A DNA stretch of 64,000 nt from Pristionchus mayeri (GCA_036245805.1 BTRK01000003.1:45436044-45500043); one strand, 5' to 3'. Shown: positions 30,948 to 43,003, counted from the stretch's first letter. Translations and numbers: made by a program. The notes: generated from the letters alone by a model not told the origin.

Positions 30948-32280
30948 CCAAGTTTCATCCATATTAGTTCTCAACTCTTTCTGAAAATTCGAAATATCGA
31001 TTATTTTTAGTACATTTTTTATTACAGCTCTTTCAGGAGAGTGGTTTGGGACCGATTTGAATTCTGATTCTTGTAGTACTAACTGACCACTAACTATTGG
31101 GATAAAACAAGGAAAATTAAAAATAGACCTTTCGAGAAATTAGTGGTCAAGCACTGAAAAGTCGAATAAAGTCAGTTCATGATAATGCCCAAGACATACC
31201 GTACCCCAACACCGAACCGGGGGTACAATGCTCTACAGTTCTCCTACACGCAGTACTCGATGAGGGAAGTCGACCAGCATCAGCAGAATTTCGAACCGCA
31301 TCCACGCGCGCCAGCGCGCTAATGGTAAATAACTGCCGTAATCTCTGGATTATCTTTAACATCAGCGCGCTGGCGCGCGTGGATGCGTTTCGAAATTCTG
31401 CTGATTCTGGTCGACTTCACTCATCGAGTACTGCGTGTAGGAAAACTATAGAGCATGGTACCCCCGGTTCGGTATTGGGGTACGGTAGGTCTTGGGCATT
31501 ATCATGAACTGACTTTATTCAACTTTTCAGTGCTTGACTCGGCATTTCACGGTCCGAATTGCAGGTTGACGAAACGACTTACAGACCCCCAAACGCACGC
31601 GCCGACTTTTGTGCACACCACCGTGGGAATAATTAAATTTTTGAATGTTACCTTATCCATTAACTTTGCGCAAGGGATTTCGGCATAGGACCAAAAATCA
31701 ATCGATATCAGGGTTTCTGCTTTTTCCGGCTCCGGTCTTGAGTGTGGCGGCCAGGTGCGCGCACCATGCCGCAACCTGGCGGTGGTGAAGTGGGCGGGGT
31801 CTTGGTTTTCTGTGTACGCAAAATGCCGTGCTTGACCACTAATTTCTCGAAAGGTCTATTTTTAATTTTCCTTGTTTTCTCCCAATAGCTAGTGGTCAGT
31901 TAGCACTACAAGAATCAGAATTCAAAACGGTCCCAAACCACTCTGCTGAAAGAGCTGTAATAAAAAATGTACTAAAAATAATCGATTTTTCGAATTTTCA
32001 GAAAGAGTTGAGAACCGATAGGGATGAAACTTGGTAAATATAATCATATGAATATTCCGATTTTTTTGAGGTAACATTCGTTCCGATCGATAACGAAATG
32101 GCAAATTTCGAAAATTTACGTTTTTCGACTAAAGTGCCGAGCACTTATCAGCGCGCCGCCCAGAGCACTAAATATGTCATGCCCGAGCTGTGCTCACTGA
32201 GTACTACACATATGAACATTTAGGGCGAATTCTATTTTTCCAACTTTGCCAAGCATATTTTCACTCACTCAGATAGTCTC
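30684..32280. mobile_element. palindromic foldback element Pal-E1
   Basis: Long inverted arms, 30684-31320 and 31363-32280, close on a core containing CGCGCGCCAGCGCGCT and its complement with a 42-bp loop. Ends read AGAGACTATCTGAGTGAATG and its complement. The right arm is interrupted by a 290-bp insertion at 31538-31827. A TA repeat borders the right end. No protein is encoded. Related elements lie at 33016-34053 and 36231-37700. Confidence 0.8.
31538..31827. mobile_element. 290-bp insertion with 8-bp duplicated flank
   Basis: GTGCTTGA at 31530-31537 and 31828-31835 flank a segment absent from the other arm of Pal-E1. It starts CTCGGCATTT and ends AAAATGCC, giving a short offset inverted match. 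The 8-bp duplication fits hAT-type elements but the ends are too weak to assign a family. Confidence 0.6.
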
Positions 32281-33015
32281 TCATATATATATATATATAT
32301 ATATTTTGTATTGTTAATAATATTTTGTATTATGATGCTCATCTATGAATAACTATCTATGAATAATGAATAAATCCAAGCAACTTCGAACTGGAAATAT
32401 AGGCATGGTGCAACATTACTCCTCTTGCCCATCGATGACGATGGGGTGTTTGCCAGAAAGATTTAGGTGATTTTATGATTCCGCGAGAGAAGTTCCAACG
32501 GATGGATAAATTAATTTCGCACCATTGAACTAGATATAGTTAAACTCTACTTATCGTGCCCATGGATTAATTACGATTATTCACATATAACAGTTTAATT
32601 GATCCTTTTGTATTCTTAATTTATTCTTCGCTTGCCCTCACTGGTTAGTATAAAAGTGAAGTATAGCATAGGTGACAATGTCATGAAGACTGAATGAAAC
32701 AAGCAAAAATGAAAAAAAATAACAAGGGCAAGTGAACTCGAGTTGCGCACTATCCACTTAGCAAAACATGATCGTTGCAAACCAATAAACGATCATTTTC
32801 ATAGAAGAACACGCAATTATCTGACACTCAACGTACATGCGCAATTTCAATTCCGCACGACTATCGAAATAGGTCGTAAAAAATAATATCGCTGCACTCG
32901 TCGCGGAATTCTCTCTCCACCCCGGCCAAATAATAATAATGAGATGAGTATGTTCATTATAATAATATAGAATACGATTTCTGAGAAATTCAACATATTT
33001 CTTCAGCGACATGAA
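32281..33015. other. TA microsatellite and unassigned DNA
   Basis: A TA run occupies about 32284-32304. The remainder is A+T-rich with no supported ORF. Confidence 0.5.
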
Positions 33016-34053
33016 ACTGGCTGAAAATTCAAATTCGTTGTAACTACGCCAATAGGTAGTACTCGTCGAGAGAAACATACGAGCGTCGGTAGAATTTCGA
33101 ACCGCATCCGCGCGCCGCGCGGATCTCGAAAAAGACTACCGTAATCCTTGAAATTTTTTATTTCGATTTCAATCACTGTGGCGGTAGGGGGAATGAGTCC
33201 GCGAACAAATTCTAAGACTTTTTTGCTCCGGAGAGTTTTTCGATCAGATTTGATTTACGTCCGGAAATCGATATTCAAACTTTCATTTATTTTTTTAAAT
33301 CATATTTCCCATGGAGAAAGCAAAATTTTATTTGCTCAAAAGCTTACAGCGTTAACAACTTGTATTTGATTAAAATATAAAAATTTAAAAAAAAATATTA
33401 TATTCGAAAAAGTTCAAAATGTAAGTAAATTTGAATTATGGTGTAAGAATTACTGTAGCCGCCTTTCCCTAAGTTTGCAGTATTCATGAAAATTAAATGA
33501 ATTCAAGGCTAAATGTGGTCTAAGGACTACGAGAAGGCTAATTGGAAAAGAAAAGTCACTCTATGGTAAAACATAGCAAAGTTAGGGAAAGGCGGCCACA
33601 GTAATTTTTACACCATAATTCAAATTTACATAATTCAAATTTACATTGTGAACTTTTTCGAATATAGTGTATTTTTTTAATTTTTATATTTTAATCAAAG
33701 ACGACTTGGTAACACTGGAAGCTTTTCAGCAAATAAAATTCCTGCTTTTTCCATGGGAAATATTTTTAATAAAATAAATAAAAGTGAAAACATCTATTTC
33801 CGGCCGTAAATCAAATCTGATCGAAAAACTCTCCGGAGCAAAAAAGTCTTAGAATTTGTTCGCGGACTCATTCCCCCTACCGCCGCAGTGATTGGAATCG
33901 AAATAAAATTTTTCAAGGATTACGGTAGTCTTTTTCGAGATCCGCGCGGCCGCGCGCGCGGATGCGGATCGAAATTCTACCGACGCTCGTATGTTTCTCT
34001 CGACGAGTACTATCTATTGGCGAAGTTACAACGAATTTGAATTTTCAGCCAGT
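33016..34053. mobile_element. palindromic element Pal-E2
   Basis: Arms 33016-33478 and 33576-34053 with a 98-bp spacer. The GC core (CGCGCGCCGCGCGG) lies inside the arms rather than at the centre, and the inner 33150-33900 palindrome differs from Pal-E1. This suggests either a palindrome inserted at the core of another or a variant with a longer stem. The GAGTAC and AATTTCGAACCGCATCC blocks are shared with Pal-E1. Confidence 0.75.
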
Positions 34054-36230
34054 GCCAAGGATATTTTGATTTTCTGAGATAGTCTGTTATAGTATCAATG
34101 TGAGCGCTCGCGCCTTTGAGAATTGTGTGGGACAAGAATGTGACGAGTGCGAAATGTGAAAATAAACCCACTAGGCTGTGTCGTCAACCGGTTCCTCCTC
34201 CTTATTCTGAACTGACGCGAAAGAGAAAACGCCCTGCAATGATAAGTATGAATTAGTACTTTTGAAAAAAACAAATTTTTTTCGAATGCTTTCGAATGCG
34301 CTATAGCACGCCATCGAAATCTGAAATTTGAAAAATCAATTTCGGTAGATCAAAAATCGATATTTCAGGTCACGCTTCCGGTTGAAAAGTTCTTTGGCCC
34401 GAGGGGTCATGTTCCCAAAGTATGAGCTCCGGGTGACTATTTTGGCAGAGTTGTGCCATCCATACCCCCGTTCACTGCAGTCTTACGGAGAACGGGTTTT
34501 AAAGTGCCTCTGGGAGTGATGACCGCCGCGCCCCGCCGCGCCGCTCTCGTCTGGGAGGAGACCGTGCTGTACTGTATTTCGTGTGTCTTCTCTACCAACT
34601 GATGTCCCATCGTAGTTTCCACAGCGCTCTACATACTACAAATATAATACCATGAAACACGCGTAATTGTTGAGAACATTACTGAAACATAATGTTTTTC
34701 CAAATTTTTTTTTCAAATTATCGACTACTCTGGGCCAACTTGGAAATTTGTTTGATTCCAACTTGGTAAGAGATACGAGAGTGCATGTAAAGAGAAGAGA
34801 GAGGATTGCGACCAAACACGGGCACCACATGCAAAGGCACAGAGCGAAGAGAGGGAGCATCCGTCCCACATTTTCCCAATGCGCCAAATCGAATTTTTAC
34901 GGCCAAAATTGATTTTTTCTTGATTATCGATTAGTTTATTGGCCCGCCTCTCTGTTTTTGTTTCGAATTGATGGAGAATCTATCACTGGGTAGATTATAA
35001 TCGTTTCGCGAGAATCGGTACTAGCGAAAACTTTCAACACCTTCTGAACTGAAGCAATGTTTTGGAGAAAACGACGTTTTTCTCGTGCCATTCTCTTCCT
35101 GATTAGCCCTATTTCGTGAATTTCTGTGAATCCTATTAGAATGTCCATACGCACATCATATCTTGTTGTTGTTTTGAGGCGAATCGTTATTAGCGAAATT
35201 TTGCTACGTTCGCTCAAAGTTCGTTTATTCTCCGCATTTTTTCCGCCATAGTTTATGTTCATCTTACTTATGATCCAGATCGACGATCCTTCTCATATTT
35301 TTTATGATGGCTTCCCAATGCCAAACGAATGGATCACCGAAATTTCATATCCTTTCGGTATGCTTGGATTTTTCTATAGTCGTTTGAAGGGCCGATAGTG
35401 ACTGTAGCTTCTGTTCCAGACTCTATAGCTCATCTCGTAGGCATTTATTGCGTTTTTTTAAATATTTTTCTATAGCTCATCATTGTATATTAAATAGTTT
35501 ATCGGCAATTGATAGCGTTGTTCTTTCAAATCTGGCATTGTGGTCAAGCTGGAACACTTTTTCGCATATTTTTGTCTCGTTTCGACAAAATTATGAATAG
35601 TGTTGATGTATTTCGAACTATCTATTTCTTGTTCCCCCGTGTCTGACCATCTTTCTCATCTTCTTCATCAGTATTCACAATAGGAACTTGTAAATCCCCA
35701 TTTTCCACTCTATTTCATATTGTATGCGATTTCACACATAAACTCCTTTTTATTCAGATTGCGGCTGCATGTGCTATACAAGGGTTTTATGACACATACT
35801 CCTACGGGCAGATTTAGACTATTGGAGTAGGAATTTAGATTTGAGTACTTCACTCTGATTACGGTAAGTTTGCTTCCTTGTAGTTCAAAGTAAGAAAGAT
35901 AAAACAATTTTCGAGATTAATCAATCATGATACTACTCGACACCAATTAGTTGCTATCACTATTTAAAGTTCACTAAACTTTTGTTTCATAAATTAATAA
36001 TTGACATAAAAAATAATAAGCGACCTATGGAACGCGTTGCGGACGGGCGCTGCGTACGTCACTGACACCAAGTGGGCGGAGCTTAGAAGGACATGCTTGT
36101 TTGAGAAAAATTTCCACTAAAGTGTGAATTCTATTTATCATATGGTTATTTGTCACTCATGACAACCTCATAACAGCAAAAATTTAAGCATTTAAAAAAT
36201 TCTCCAATTTCACGTGACGATCGCTAGTAA
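34054..36230. other. unassigned region with GC-rich patch
   Basis: 34520-34560 is a G+C-rich patch (GCCGCGCCCCGCCGCG). 34080-34130 echoes Pal-E end text (GATAGTCTGT). Several short ORFs on both strands lack splice support and I do not call them. Confidence 0.35.
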
Positions 36231-36611
36231 CGGCCGTCAACTTGAAATAAAGCCAGTTTACGATAAAGTCAGCAACCTACCGTACCCCAATCGAATCATA
36301 GGAAATAGGTTCTAGAGATATCCTACACGTAGTATTCGATGAGGGAAATCCACCAGCATGAATAAAATTTCGATACACATTCGCGCGCGCCAGCGCGCTT
36401 ATGTTAAACAATTTCGAGAAAGTACGGTAGTTTATTAACATGAGCGCGCTTGCGAGCGCGAATTCGTATCGAATTTTTATTCATGCTGGTGGATTTCCCT
36501 CATCGAGTACTACGTGTAGGATATCTCTAGAACCTATTTCCTATGGTTCGATTGGGGTACGGTAGGTTGCTGACCTTATCGTAAACTGGCTTTATTTCAA
36601 GTTGACGACCG
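36231..36611. mobile_element. palindromic element Pal-E3, core stem
   Basis: Arms 36231-36407 and 36435-36611 close on a GCGCGCGCCAGCGCGCTT core with a short loop. CCTACCGTACCCCAAT and TCGAGTAC/TCGATGAGGG blocks match Pal-E1. Outer sequence related to Pal-E1 continues to the right (36612-36848, then 37501-37700) but not to the left, so one outer arm is missing. Confidence 0.8.
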
Positions 36612-36858
36612 TTTTTTGCCGATTTCTCCAAACTTTATTTTTTTGATTTTAATTATATTGTTTGAATAGTTAGTTAGCATCATGGGCTACAAATGCAAAG
36701 AATCAAAATGGTCCACCCCCACCCATCTGAACGAGCTAAAATTGAACGAAAGTAAAATATTTCGAATTTTGCGTTTTTTCTCAAGCGCGTTGATCGAAAT
36801 ATTATCAAACTTGGTAGGTGCGATCTCTCGAATATTGCTCATTTTGTGAGATATAACT

Positions 36859-37490
36859 AGAGACCACAAGCCACGCCCACTTTCGGGAATATTGGTCCGA
36901 CAGTTCGAATTCTTAACCAAATCGGACGATCAAAAGTGATTTCGATAGCTCTTAAGATCCTTCACAAATGACCATTGGAGCATCATGATCAGACAGCTCT
37001 AATTAGGTCAGCATACGCTAATTAAGGCCATGTATAGACGTAAATGGGTCATTATACTAGTGTGCAGCTGCTCCACTCGCAGTTTGTAGTTCGTATCGGT
37101 AAGAAACATCGTACAGAATTGGAAAACGGAAGGATGTTTTTCCGAACTGTCGGAACGTTTACCAGATTTTATAAAAAAATTGCAAAAAAGTGCAAACCTA
37201 TTTCAATAGAGGGGATTCGAACGTGAAGGATCCGGGCACAAGAGGTAGACCTCTAACATCACACCAAATGGACAGTTGCTATTGCGAGATCAAAACTGAA
37301 TGATGAGTGAACTTGATGACTTGTTCATTTTTCACATATTCCCAAGTGCAAGGTTTTCAGATAATAATTCTTTGCAGAGTTAAAATATAGTTCTATATGA
37401 CACAGCATGGTCTTATTCAGACCGAAAGGGTTGCATTGGGCACGCAAAGTGCCTGGTACGACGATTTTGGCAGAACGCGTTGTGGTCTCT
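36859..37490. mobile_element. 632-bp Mutator-like MITE with 10-bp target duplication
   Basis: AGATATAACT at 36849-36858 and 37491-37500 is a perfect 10-bp duplication. Inside it the ends are AGAGACCACAA and its reverse complement TTGTGGTCTCT. A 9-11 bp duplication is typical of Mutator-like elements. The insertion splits the outer arm of Pal-E3. No transposase frame is seen. A tRNA-like Pol III motif lies inside (37205-37275, minus). Confidence 0.75.
37205..37275 (-). ncRNA. tRNA-like fragment inside the MITE
   Basis: The minus strand holds TTGGTGTGATGTTAGAGG (A-box-like) and, about 40 bases on, CACGTTCGAATCCCCTC, close to a B box. Anticodon and acceptor stems do not form convincingly. It is probably a remnant of a tRNA-derived repeat. 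Confidence 0.3.
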
Positions 37491-37500
37491 AGATATAACT

Positions 37501-37799
37501 CGTACTGATCGATAGCGAATTGGCAAATTTCGAAAATTTACGTTGCCGGACTCAAGTGTATCTCATTTCTCCATAGTTGATTTAGAGCACTAAATAAGCT
37601 ACGCCTGAGCTATGCTCACCGAGTACTACATGTATGCCAATTATGGAGGAATTTGATTTTTCGCTAGTGCCATGCGTATTTTCATTTACTCAGATAGTCT
37701 CTCGTAAATCGGTAAACGGCTTCGTATTGTATCATGGACGATTCATAATAAAATGAGAATGTATTGAAACGACGATTGAGCTGGCGAGAAATAAAATTT
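37501..37799. repeat. outer arm of Pal-E3 after the MITE
   Basis: GATCGATAGCGAATTGGCAA, GAGCACTAAATAAGC and ACTCAGATAGTCTCTC match the right end of Pal-E1 in order, ending near 37695. Confidence 0.65.
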
Positions 37800-38690
37800 A
37801 AGGTTTCATGAGTATTTATATATTTCTGAATTGCCAGAAATATTGACAAAGAATGATTGTCAAAACTATTCCTTTGCTGACGATTTAAAAATATTTCAAT
37901 GTTTTTCAAATAAGGATAACACAGTTAAACTTCAAAAAAGCATTGATGAAATATTAAAATGGAGTGAAACTTGGCAGCTTGATATTGCGAATAAAAAATG
38001 CAGTGTTATTCATTTAGGTCGTAAGAATCCAAATAACATATATTTCGTTGGAAATCAGCAACTTGAAAGCAAAGAATGTGTCAGAGACTTAGGAATTATG
38101 ATTAATATCTCAATGAGAGAGCATACGAAAACTATTTGTAAGGTTGCCGAAACTAAAGCAAATCTTATTTTCAAAGCTTTGCATGCAACAGATGAAAAAC
38201 TCTACTTAACGCGTATTGCATTTATGTAAGGCCTACACTTGAATTCAGTTAGAGTGTATCACGCCCGATACACTCCACTGATAGAGATATGATCGAAAAA
38301 GTTCAAAACTCAGTAACGCTTAGAATTTTCTACAAAACTCTCAAGTGTTCGTATACTGATAAGCCGAGCCATTATGAACGAAACAAAATTTTGAATTTAC
38401 ATTCGTTAGATCATAGACGACGTGTAAATGATGCTAAATTAACATACCAAATGATATTTGGTAATGGTAAGCTTGCATTGTCAAGGGAAAACTTCACGTT
38501 TGTCAAAACTCGAACTCGTGGTGCTGGTCACAAGATTTCTGTTGATATACCAAAAACTAAATTACGCAAGAATAGCTTTGCTCTTAGAATATCTAAATCA
38601 CTAATGCATATTTTACAGAAATCGAAGTTTAATTCTTCATACTCAGAGTTCATCAAAGTTTTTCTCGATGCAACGAAATGAAGATGATAT
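37800..38690 (+). pseudogene. CR1-like RT remnant
   Basis: Starts inside RT motif B downstream text (YISELPE) and continues through motif C SFADDLKIFQCF and thumb KSIDEILKWSETWQL to LYLTRIAFM. A frameshift near 38215 moves the frame to YVRPTLEFS, followed by an in-frame TAG, then EKVQNSVTLRIFYKTL and the CR1-type C-terminus up to about 38681. The 5' four fifths of the element are missing. It is related to, but clearly diverged from, the RT at 13496-15598. No target duplication was identified. Confidence 0.8.
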
Positions 38691-40969
38691 TTACAAGATT
38701 CTCTTCCCCCACCTTTCCTACCGAATTCATTCTAACAAATCCACATGCAAAAAAGAAGGCGTGTATAAATCTATTCTATCTATTCTATATTATCTGAAGC
38801 CCATTGCAGTAGAAGGAGGATTTTATTTTCATTTGAGAATCGTCGCTTTCCCGTTCCATCAACATTCCAAAGGTTTAGGTATCCTCGAATTCCTTAATTC
38901 TGTCAACTTTCGGTACCAATCTTTGGTAAAAAAATAAAATTTTCTTTCTGGGCAGTAATTAGAAGGGTATTTGTGTTGAGAGAAGAGTCAATGTCTTCGA
39001 AAGTCTCAATGTAGCTTCAACTGCTGATTGTTGGGATTTTATAGAGGCATCGAAGGAGACCCCTGCCTGAATGTGAGCCCTCCCTCCTTCCCGATCGAAC
39101 GTATGAAAGTATGATAATCATGTCTAACCCATTGAAGATAAATTGACTCACCCTGAATACAACGAGCCGAGCTCGCGTCGTTATATGATGTAATTCTATG
39201 CCTCACACATATCCAGTGCATCGCTCTCCATTCCAATTGGCACTCTGACATACAACGCGTGAAACAACAATCACCTTGACTATTGGTCCGATGTTCCTGT
39301 GAATTCCTGCTCCCATTGTTCTTCTGTTGTTGTTCCCAGGCAATGGTTTTGCAGATGTATGCAAGCAAAAAAACAATCCATAGTGGTCAGATCCTACTTC
39401 TATAAGAAATGAAATGGCTACAAGGATAACATTGTTCTAAATTTTCCTCCTTCGACTTTTTACACGTCATTACAGCACCCGACTGTTCTACTGACCTTTA
39501 TATATTGGTTGATGTGCTTGGAACAAATGACAGAATTCGTCGATTGCATTACTGGCGATCATTGGATTTTGACAGGTGTTTGAAACGCGAACTGAGTTAT
39601 AGCACCTTTGGCGACATGCACTTTTGAATACACTGTTTAGAAAATCAAATGCCGATAATAAACTGCAGTGCATGAGTACAGTGGCGGCTCCTCCCTTCTG
39701 ACGCTCTCATCTTCTATACGGTGGATAGAGGGTAGAGGGAGACATGTGAATTAGAGTGAAGGTCTATGACTCTTATTTTCTTTTGTTTTTTTATCTCTAT
39801 TTAACACTTCCGCCAGTCCGAACAGGAACGGAAATATCGGTAAGCAAAGGAAAATGGGAAGGGTGCCAAGGTGTACTTGTGCTACGTTTTATCTATTTAA
39901 TAACAATATCACGCCATTCATGAGAGAATCGAGCTAAAATTGCCATTCCTGGGAATGGAGCTGAAATCGTGAAGTGGGTTCTAACCGGTTTAAGGCATGC
40001 CTGAGTGACCCCCCAAATCTGTTTGTGCATACTTCATTTTGGAGCTCCTTAGGTAGGGTCGGATATCGGCATCACCCACTTTGAGAGCACTTTTCTTGGA
40101 TACGGTGTAAGATATAGCAAAATTGACCTCTGAGTGACCCCCACACATTTTTTGAGCTCTATCGATCTATACAAACTAATTTCTCCAAAACTCATTTTTT
40201 AACATTGGTACAATGTAGGTCAATTTTCTCAAAAATGTAGGTAAAGCAGTAGCTTAAATTTCCACGATAGATGCAGCTCAGCGAGAGCTTTCAAATGCGT
40301 GGTTTACGAAAAAAATACGATTCGGCTGGTGTGAGTTTCGCCCTTTGAATAATTCACAATACTATTGATAATCCCGTTATTTGAATTTGTCGTAAATGAG
40401 AACGAACGCGAAAATATTTTCGCTTTTGCAGATTTCACACACTTCGTACATTCTCGCTGCAGGATTTACTTAAAATTCGAAACATTACATTAACTGCAAT
40501 AGTACCCTAACTCTGATGGGCAAAATACACTTTGAATATTGAGCACAAAGGATTGCCTCTGCTGCCGCTTAAAACGCGTTCTCTGTAAGAATGTAACGAG
40601 CGAGGTACTGTAGTTTGTTGATATTATATATTTATTCATCTCTTAGTCTCTTATCATTTTGCAAGAGCGAGAGAGAGAGAGAGGTTGGATGAATATTGAG
40701 ATCGGAGGAACATTGGACGTGGTGAACTTCGGTTCCATCACCGTGGTATAGTGTTGCACGAGTACCGGGAGTAATACTTGCGACGATCTCAAACTATAAC
40801 ATTTGATTTTTTTTTAAAAACAGCCTAAACTTCGCGCGTCGTTTCTGACGAATACAGTGTGTTCTCCTTTTTTGGCTCAGAAAGTGTATGATTCCGTATT
40901 ATTGTCTATTACTCATCCTTCAATAATTATGGGCACAACTTATTTGTTGAAACCAATTGATTTTCATAG
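38691..40969. other. unassigned 2.3 kb
   Basis: No gene supported. 39990-40170 holds two related short blocks with CTGAGTGACCCCC. A GA repeat (GCGAGAGAGAGAGAGAG) is at about 40665-40682. Confidence 0.35.
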
Positions 40970-41070
40970 CGTATTTTCGGAAGCTCAAAGCAATCCCTAT
41001 TGCAGACGCTTCTTCTTTATCGCTTCTGGAGCAATTCGGTGTCGAGTCGGCGCACGATCTGCTTGGTGCG
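40970..41070 (+). CDS. candidate 101-nt host exon
   Basis: The acceptor TTTTCATAG and donor GTGAGT bound an open frame with two leading bases, reading YFRKLKAIPIADASS, then LLEQFGVESAHDLLGA, ending in phase 0. The second half has a helix-turn-helix-like pattern but no family is recognised. The opposite strand is also open, so confidence is limited. Confidence 0.35.
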
Positions 41071-41193
41071 GTGAGTGTGTGGTGGGGGATTTCTGACCTA
41101 TTTCTTAACCAACTTGGCCTGGGTGGATCTGCAGGCAAGGGGAGGGGGTATTCTTCAAAATAAACAACGAATCTTGCCAGAATTGCTGCTTAC

Positions 41194-41344
41194 GTCTGCT
41201 GCCTACGGTAGCTGATGCGGCATCTTCGCTGTCCGGCGCCGTCCCTCTCTCTCTTTCCTTATGCTCATTCTCATCAACAGTACTCCCTCCAGTGCGGGTG
41301 GTTACGCGTGACGTCTTCATTCTCATTCTTTCCCCGAATTCCAA
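41194..41344 (-). CDS. candidate N-terminal exon, charged protein
   Basis: The minus frame has ATG codons at 41326 and 41320 and reads KTSRVTTRTGGSTVDENEH and RGTAPDSEDAASATVGS before a GTAAGC donor at 41193. The composition (Thr, Glu, Arg, Ser; no hydrophobic core) suits a disordered N-terminus. It converges on the plus exon at 40970-41070, so at most one of the two may be real, or they belong to overlapping genes. Confidence 0.3.
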
Positions 41345-41464
41345 TGTGGAGTCGTGTTGGGATATGATTGAATACTTTAAATTACTTCGACCAACCTGTT
41401 AAGTTTCTAAGGATTTCGTGGAACACTAAACGTCAAAATCGAATGCGATAACTCGCCTCTTTCT

Positions 41465-41555
41465 CGGGCTACAATTTCCCATTGAGAGCGCAGAATTTTC
41501 GTGGTGGGACTCCCTAACATTCATTCCCCGGAGCACTCCTTTAATCATTTTTTTC
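41465..41555. repeat. dispersed repeat, copy 2 of 1-85
   Basis: Same orientation and order of blocks as 1-85 (TTTCCCATTG, GGTGGGACTCCCTAACATTC, CTCCTTTAATCAT). Confidence 0.5.
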
Positions 41556-42099
41556 TAAACATGCTGGAAGCCGAATGTAAATTGCTATCTTTTTGAATCG
41601 AAGCCATGTATCGGGCCTCCCCTCAACTTTCGTGGGCCGGCCCGCATTTCTCTCCCTCTCATTCGCCGCTCGCGGGGCGGGGCGTGATACCGAATGGCCC
41701 GCCCCGTATTGCGAACTCTACAGCCAATACGTAAAGGAGTTAAGTAGATAGTATTCAATAATCTTAGTATTGTGAGCTACAGTACCTAGATGCCGTACAC
41801 TCACATGACATGTTAATAATGCCGACATAGTTGCGGAACTAGCAGATCACAAAGAGGTTTTTAATATTCAAACATTGATAACTTCGGCGGGATTGCGAAC
41901 CTTTCGGGAACCATCAGCGAGATCAGAATGAAATACTTATTTCCAACGTTGCATCACCGTATTCAAATTATTTTTTTCGCAACATAATCACAACGAGCAA
42001 CTTTGTTCTTGCCGCAGAGAGACATTGTTTAACGTTCATCATCAAAAGTAAAAGTCATTGAAACAAAGGAAAACAAATAAAACGTACAATAATAGGTTA
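41556..42099. other. unassigned with GC-rich patch
   Basis: 41625-41705 is G+C-rich with GGGCCGGCCC and GCGGGGCGGGGCG. No coding frame was supported. Confidence 0.35.
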
Positions 42100-42490
42100 T
42101 TAGTCCTCTCGGTAGGACACATTCCACGGCGCGGCAGTCCTGGTGTGAGTCCGACTGCGCATTGATCTTCTCTGTGCACACTCCTGTGCAGTCTCACATC
42201 CGACCGAATCAGGGATCTCGTCCCTATTCATCGCATCCGTCACCAATTCGGAAGGAGCGAGTTGGTGCATCCAGTGAGTGCGCCAGTAAATCTCTGCAAT
42301 TAGCATTAAATGCTAGCAAAGGCATTCTCAGTACAACATTCTCAGACACATAGTCGTTTCGAAAAAAATATTGCTTGATCACTTTTCGGTCCTTAAGTGG
42401 CTTCAATTTGTCGCACGAATACATAGGAATGACGTACTCTCCCAGATACACCTGCAACCATCGCTTCAACACATCCATACTAGATGTCAT
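42100..42490 (-). CDS. exon-like ORFs at the left border of IR-H
   Basis: A minus frame from ATG 42490 reads MTSSMDVLKRWLQVYLGEYV and reaches a GTGATC donor-like site at 42382, exactly 36 codons and at the palindrome edge (42377). Beyond the edge a second open segment after an ATTGCAG (IYWRTHWMHQLAPSELVTD, ending YRED then TAA at about 42100) looks coding in another frame. The phases do not join simply. The first 36 codons are repeated on the plus strand at 47528-47635. Family unknown. Confidence 0.35.
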
Positions 42491-42790
42491 TTTACTGAAC
42501 TACTCGAAATTATGAGAAAAAAAAGAAAGAGCCCTGGGAATCTGGAGAAATTGGCCGATTCTTTTGAAGGCGGATTTCTCAAATCAAAATTATGTATGCT
42601 AGAGTTCATAGTCGTTTGTGTAATGTGTGAAACGCAGTACCACTGCATTTTTAGCACCGCTGTTCCAACTTGTATTGATCACCCCTCCCGGTGGTAATAA
42701 TATATAGTCAAACGTAAGGAAACATGAGGATATCTCGTATTTTATTTATTTATAACTAGTCAATTAATTATTTTTTTCTCGCTCTTCTAG

Positions 42791-43003
42791 TCTCTATCAG
42801 CATTGTCCATGAAGGACCTCCGACTGGCCATCAAGGCAACACCCAACTGTTGGCTCAGCCCTTTGTGTCTTGTGTTCATTTCATTGAATTGTAGATCAAC
42901 ATTGCATTTGAAAGCAGAAAATACACATTGCACGATTGTCTTACTAGCTCAAAGATTGGTTCGATTATGTGGTGTTAAAATCTCGGAAAAGGAGTTGGAA
43001 AAG
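42791..43003 (+). CDS. repeated 71-codon exon-like unit, copy 1
   Basis: The acceptor CGCTCTTCTAG and donor GTAAAT bound a phase-0 frame of exactly 71 codons: SLSALSMKDLRLAIKATPNC, a hydrophobic stretch CWLSPLCLVFISLNC, then CTIVLLAQRLVRLCG and ISEKELEK. The last 13 codons lie within the hairpin repeat. Full copies are at 45034-45246 and 47009-47221, and a 5'-clipped one at 44766-44962. I do not recognise the family. It could be a captured exon or an exon that belongs to the element. Confidence 0.35.

Noticed and set aside
34437..34622. 61-codon minus ORF in GC-rich patch
   Set aside because: Composition is driven by a GC-rich patch and there are no splice signals.
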